Positions 14,543 through 16,617 of a DNA stretch of 16,617 nucleotides are shown here, one piece after another. Numbering within the stretch: the first letter of the stretch is position 1; each line of letters starts with the position of its first letter. Where the stretch lies: positions 1 through 16,617 of the forward strand of contig DATMFW010000078.1 of NCBI GenBank assembly GCA_035556655.1, written 5' to 3'. Under the pieces are notes generated by a model. The model saw nothing but the letters and a program-made list of their open reading frames with translations. It did no database searches and had not been told where the DNA came from. The position numbers and the translations under genes are program-made. Origin of the DNA: JBDSKH01 sp035556655. GTDB lineage: Bacteria; Actinomycetota; Actinomycetes; Actinomycetales; Microbacteriaceae.

Positions 14543-14567
14543 GCACAGTATGCGCGCGTGGCTGTGC
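14543..14567. promoter_or_regulatory. Candidate PucR operator between pucR and the acyl-CoA dehydrogenase gene (GCACAG-N13-CTGTGC)
   Basis: GCACAG (14543-14548) and CTGTGC (14562-14567) are inverted with 13 bases between, identical in half-site and spacing to the site at 12963-12987. Its centre is about 47 bases upstream of the presumed dehydrogenase start and about 32 bases upstream of the pucR start. That geometry suits activation of the first gene and repression of the second. Confidence 0.55.
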
Positions 14568-14589
14568 TCATCGTCCCCGACGGCTTTCC

Positions 14590-14595
14590 TAGAGT
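14590..14595 (+). promoter_or_regulatory. Putative -10 element for the acyl-CoA dehydrogenase gene (leaderless)
   Basis: TAGAGT stands six bases before the ATG at 14602. The run of G before the ATG is too close to act as a normal Shine-Dalgarno site. The -35 position (around 14567-14572) does not match consensus, which suits dependence on an activator at 14543-14567. Confidence 0.5.
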
Positions 14596-14601
14596 GGGGG
14601 C

Positions 14602-15777
14602 ATGCCGGACCCTCGTGACGTGGACCCCCTCGACCTGCTGTCCATCGATTCCCTGCTCACCGAGGAGGAACTCGCGCTGCGTGGCCGGGTGCGTGCCTTC
14701 GTCGACGAGTCGGTGCGGCCGCGGATCGCCGAATGGTACGAGGGTGCGGTGTTCCCGGTCGAGCTGATCCCCGGCTTCGCCGAACTCGGGCTGCTCGGGA
14801 TGCACCTCACGGGCTACGGGTGCGCGGGGCGCAGCGCCGTCGACTACGGCCTCGCCGCGGCCGAACTGGAGGCCGGGGACTCGGGGCTGCGCACGTTCGT
14901 CAGCGTCCAGGGGTCGCTGGCGATGAGCGCCATCCACAAGCACGGCACCGAGGAGCAGAAGCAGCGCTGGCTGCCGGGCATGGCCGCGGGCGAGATCATC
15001 GGCTGCTTCGGCCTCACCGAACCGAGCTCGGGGTCCGACCCGGGCAGCATGACGACGTTCGCGCGTCGCGATGGTGATGACTGGGTGCTGAACGGGGCGA
15101 AGCGCTGGATCGGTCTGGCCAGCATCGCGCACGTCGCGGTGATCTGGGCGCAGACCGACGACGGGGTGCGCGGGTTCCTCATCCCCACCGATACGCCCGG
15201 TTTCACGGCGACGCCGATCGAACCGAAGCTGTCGATGCGCGCGAGCATCCAGTGCGACATCGAACTGGTCGACGTGCGAGTACCGGGGGATGCGCTGCTG
15301 CCCGGTGCCGAGGGCCTGCGCGGGCCGTTCTCGTGTCTCAACGAGGCCCGCTACGGCATCGTCTGGGGGGTGCTCGGTGCGGCGCGCGACAGCTACCGCG
15401 AGGCGCTGGAGTATGCGCAGCAGCGCCTGCAGTTCGACCGGCCGCTGGCGGCGTTCCAGCTCACTCAGAAGAAGCTCGTCGACATGGCTCTCGAGATCGA
15501 GAAGGGTCAGTTGCTGGCCCTGCACCTCGGGCGAATGAAGGACGCGGGCAAGCTGCAGCCGCACCAGATCTCGTTCGGCAAGCTCAACAACACCCGGGTG
15601 GCGATCGAGATCGCGCGCGAGGCCCGGGCCATGCTCGGCGGCAACGGCATCACGCTGGACTACTCGCCGCTGCGGCACGCGAACAACCTCGAGTCGGTGC
15701 GGACGTACGAGGGCACCGACGAGGTCCACACGCTCGTCCTCGGTCAGGCGATCACGGGCACGGCCGCCTTCCGGTAG
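14602..15777 (+). CDS. gcdH: Acyl-CoA dehydrogenase, probable glutaryl-CoA dehydrogenase
   Basis: This FAD enzyme of the acyl-CoA dehydrogenase family has 391 residues, full length for the family. Landmarks include CFGLTEPSSGSDP (135-147), WIGLASIAHVAV, CLNEARYGIVWGVLGAA (245-261), QFDRPLAAFQLTQKKLVDM, MLGGNGI and the end segment TYEGTDEVHTLVLGQAITG. Compared with human glutaryl-CoA dehydrogenase as I recall it, the catalytic base is Glu370 in TYEGT. Arg97 and Ser101 in DSGLRTFVSVQ match the residues that hold the substrate's distal carboxylate. Glu90 and Tyr369 also match the decarboxylating type. The expected reaction is glutaryl-CoA to crotonyl-CoA and CO2. The gene is divergent from pucR and the CoA-transferase gene, which together fit glutarate use. 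A related dicarboxylyl-CoA substrate cannot be excluded. Confidence 0.88.
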   Translation: MPDPRDVDPLDLLSIDSLLTEEELALRGRVRAFVDESVRPRIAEWYEGAVFPVELIPGFAELGLLGMHLTGYGCAGRSAVDYGLAAAELEAGDSGLRTFVSVQGSLAMSAIHKHGTEEQKQRWLPGMAAGEIIGCFGLTEPSSGSDPGSMTTFARRDGDDWVLNGAKRWIGLASIAHVAVIWAQTDDGVRGFLIPTDTPGFTATPIEPKLSMRASIQCDIELVDVRVPGDALLPGAEGLRGPFSCLNEARYGIVWGVLGAARDSYREALEYAQQRLQFDRPLAAFQLTQKKLVDMALEIEKGQLLALHLGRMKDAGKLQPHQISFGKLNNTRVAIEIAREARAMLGGNGITLDYSPLRHANNLESVRTYEGTDEVHTLVLGQAITGTAAFR

Positions 15778-15783
15778 CAGACT
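15778..15783 (+). promoter_or_regulatory. Weak putative -10 element for mazG
   Basis: CAGACT directly follows the dehydrogenase stop codon and ends seven bases before the mazG ATG, the same geometry as other leaderless starts here. It is a poor match in its first base, and mazG may simply be transcribed by readthrough. Confidence 0.25.
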
Positions 15784-15790
15784 GGAGCCC

Positions 15791-16450
15791 ATGTCATCAG
15801 TACCCCACCCCCGGCTCGATGAGCTGATCGCCACCCTCGAGCGTCTGCGCGCTCCGGGTGGATGCGCGTGGGACCGCGACCAGACCCACGCCTCGCTCGT
15901 GCAGTACCTCGTCGAAGAGACCTATGAGCTCATCGATGCGATCGAGTCGGGCTCGCGCGAGGAACTGATCGAGGAGCTCGGCGACGTGCTCTATCAGGTG
16001 ATCTTCCACGCCGACATCGAGGCCGAGGCGGGCTCGTTCACGCTGGAGGATGTCGCCGAGCACATGCGCGCCAAGATGGTGGCCCGCCACCCGCACGTGT
16101 TCGGGGATGCGGTGGCGGAGACCCCCGAGGCCGTCATCGCCACCTGGGAGAGCATCAAGGCAGTGGAGAAGGCGCACCGCTCGAGCGTTCTCGACGGGAT
16201 CCCGCAGGGCATGCCGGCCCTTGCCCTGGCCGACAAGCTGCTCGGCCGCGCCGAGAAGGTGGGTGTGGTGCGGGATCCGCGCGAGATCCCTCCCACCGAG
16301 GAGGCCCTGGGCGCCGAGCTGCTCGCCACCGTGGTCGCCGCACGTGCCGCCGGCCTCGACAGCGAGCGCGCCCTGCGTGGCGCGCTGCGCGCCCTGCAGG
16401 AGCACGTGCGCGCCGCCGAACGCGCAGAGCCGGTCGGGTCCGACTCCTAA
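15791..16450 (+). CDS. mazG: Nucleoside triphosphate pyrophosphohydrolase MazG
   Basis: MazG hydrolyses NTPs and dNTPs to monophosphates and pyrophosphate, cleaning damaged or excess nucleotides and affecting (p)ppGpp-linked responses. The 219-residue protein carries one clear MazG domain (about 20-125). It begins APGGCAWDRDQTH, followed by the metal-binding EExxE of Glu42, Glu43 and Glu46 in VEETYELIDAI, and Glu62 with Asp65 in EELGDVLYQVIFHADI. The ARHPHVFGD segment (98-106) is also typical. The C-terminal part (about 140-219) is shorter and more diverged than the second MazG domain of the 263-residue E. coli protein, as is usual in actinobacteria. The ATG lies 13 bases after the dehydrogenase stop. 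The 3' end overlaps the convergent HNH gene by four bases. Confidence 0.94.
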   Translation: MSSVPHPRLDELIATLERLRAPGGCAWDRDQTHASLVQYLVEETYELIDAIESGSREELIEELGDVLYQVIFHADIEAEAGSFTLEDVAEHMRAKMVARHPHVFGDAVAETPEAVIATWESIKAVEKAHRSSVLDGIPQGMPALALADKLLGRAEKVGVVRDPREIPPTEEALGAELLATVVAARAAGLDSERALRGALRALQEHVRAAERAEPVGSDS

Positions 16451-16617
16451 GCCACCCGACGCAGCGGGCTCTTCGACGGCAGATGCGTGATCACGCCGTC
16501 GGCCGTCACCAGCTCGAACGTCACGGTCGGCGGCGGATCGGGATCGGCCACCCGCTGGATGCGCGCACCCGTCTCGTCGAGCCATCGGTGATGGTGCCGG
16601 CAGAGCAGGACGCCGTT
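16447..16617 (-). CDS. HNH endonuclease, C-terminal fragment (5' end outside window)
   Basis: The last 56 codons of a leftward gene enter from the right edge. The peptide begins NGVLLCRHHHRWLDETGARI, the second half of an HNH nuclease motif (asparagine, Cys-x-x-His-His). It continues through a proline-rich VADPDPPPTVTFELVT to a basic end, SPLRRVA, before TAG. This resembles the C-terminus of the DUF222/HNH (13E12-type) proteins that are multi-copy in Microbacteriaceae; the DUF222 part, if present, would be beyond base 16617. Activity cannot be judged from this fragment. Its stop overlaps the mazG stop on the other strand. Confidence 0.8.
   Translation of the reverse strand, partial: NGVLLCRHHHRWLDETGARIQRVADPDPPPTVTFELVTADGVITHLPSKSPLRRVA

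Noticed and set aside
13006..15834. A 942-codon minus-strand frame running through pucR and antisense to the dehydrogenase gene
   Set aside because: Only the part from 14523 downward shows PucR homology and follows a promoter-like hexamer. The upstream half is the GC-biased antisense of a clearly real acyl-CoA dehydrogenase gene.
16440..16460. Intrinsic terminator between mazG and the HNH gene
   Set aside because: The two genes overlap by four bases and no GC stem followed by a T run is present. I saw no convincing intrinsic terminator anywhere in the window.

Overview
The window looks like chromosomal DNA of a high-GC actinobacterium, most probably a member of the Microbacteriaceae (Microbacterium-like). 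This rests on the strongly GC-biased codon use, the order rplY/ctc - pth - mfd ... mazG, an HNH protein of the type common in that family, a palindromic intergenic repeat before pth, and many apparently leaderless promoters. The genus is an inference; no database was consulted. Coding density is very high: no stretch over about 110 bases lacks a gene, and I see no rRNA, tRNA, CRISPR array or insertion sequence.

Region 1 (1-5101) is a sugar-acid block of two divergent operons that share a 29-bp gap. Leftward are gnd (6-phosphogluconate dehydrogenase), eda (KDPG aldolase) and kdgK (PfkB-family, probable 2-keto-3-deoxygluconate kinase, cut by the window edge). Rightward are gntK (gluconokinase), a D-2-hydroxyacid dehydrogenase that may be a 2-ketogluconate or hydroxypyruvate reductase, and a multi-pass membrane protein of unknown function. 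Together they would bring gluconate, 2-ketogluconate and 2-keto-3-deoxygluconate into the pentose phosphate and lower Entner-Doudoroff routes. No dehydratase (edd) is visible.

Region 2 (about 5099-10043) is housekeeping: L25/Ctc, peptidyl-tRNA hydrolase and the transcription-repair coupling factor Mfd. rplY is the only transcription-unit head with a real 5' leader and a clear Shine-Dalgarno site. The start of pth lies inside a palindromic repeat.

Region 3 (10044-15777) looks like accessory cargo between mfd and mazG. It holds two convergent CPBP-family membrane proteases, then a probable glutarate module: a class III CoA-transferase resembling succinyl-CoA:glutarate CoA-transferase, a PucR-family regulator, and a divergent acyl-CoA dehydrogenase with the residues expected of glutaryl-CoA dehydrogenase. 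The same inverted repeat, GCACAG-N13-CTGTGC, lies upstream of the transferase gene and again between the regulator and dehydrogenase genes. It is a good candidate for the PucR operator.

Region 4 (15791-16617) holds mazG and the C-terminal end of an HNH endonuclease gene.

A feature running through the window is that nearly every transcription-unit head has a TANNNT-like -10 hexamer 5-7 bases before its start codon, which implies leaderless mRNAs.
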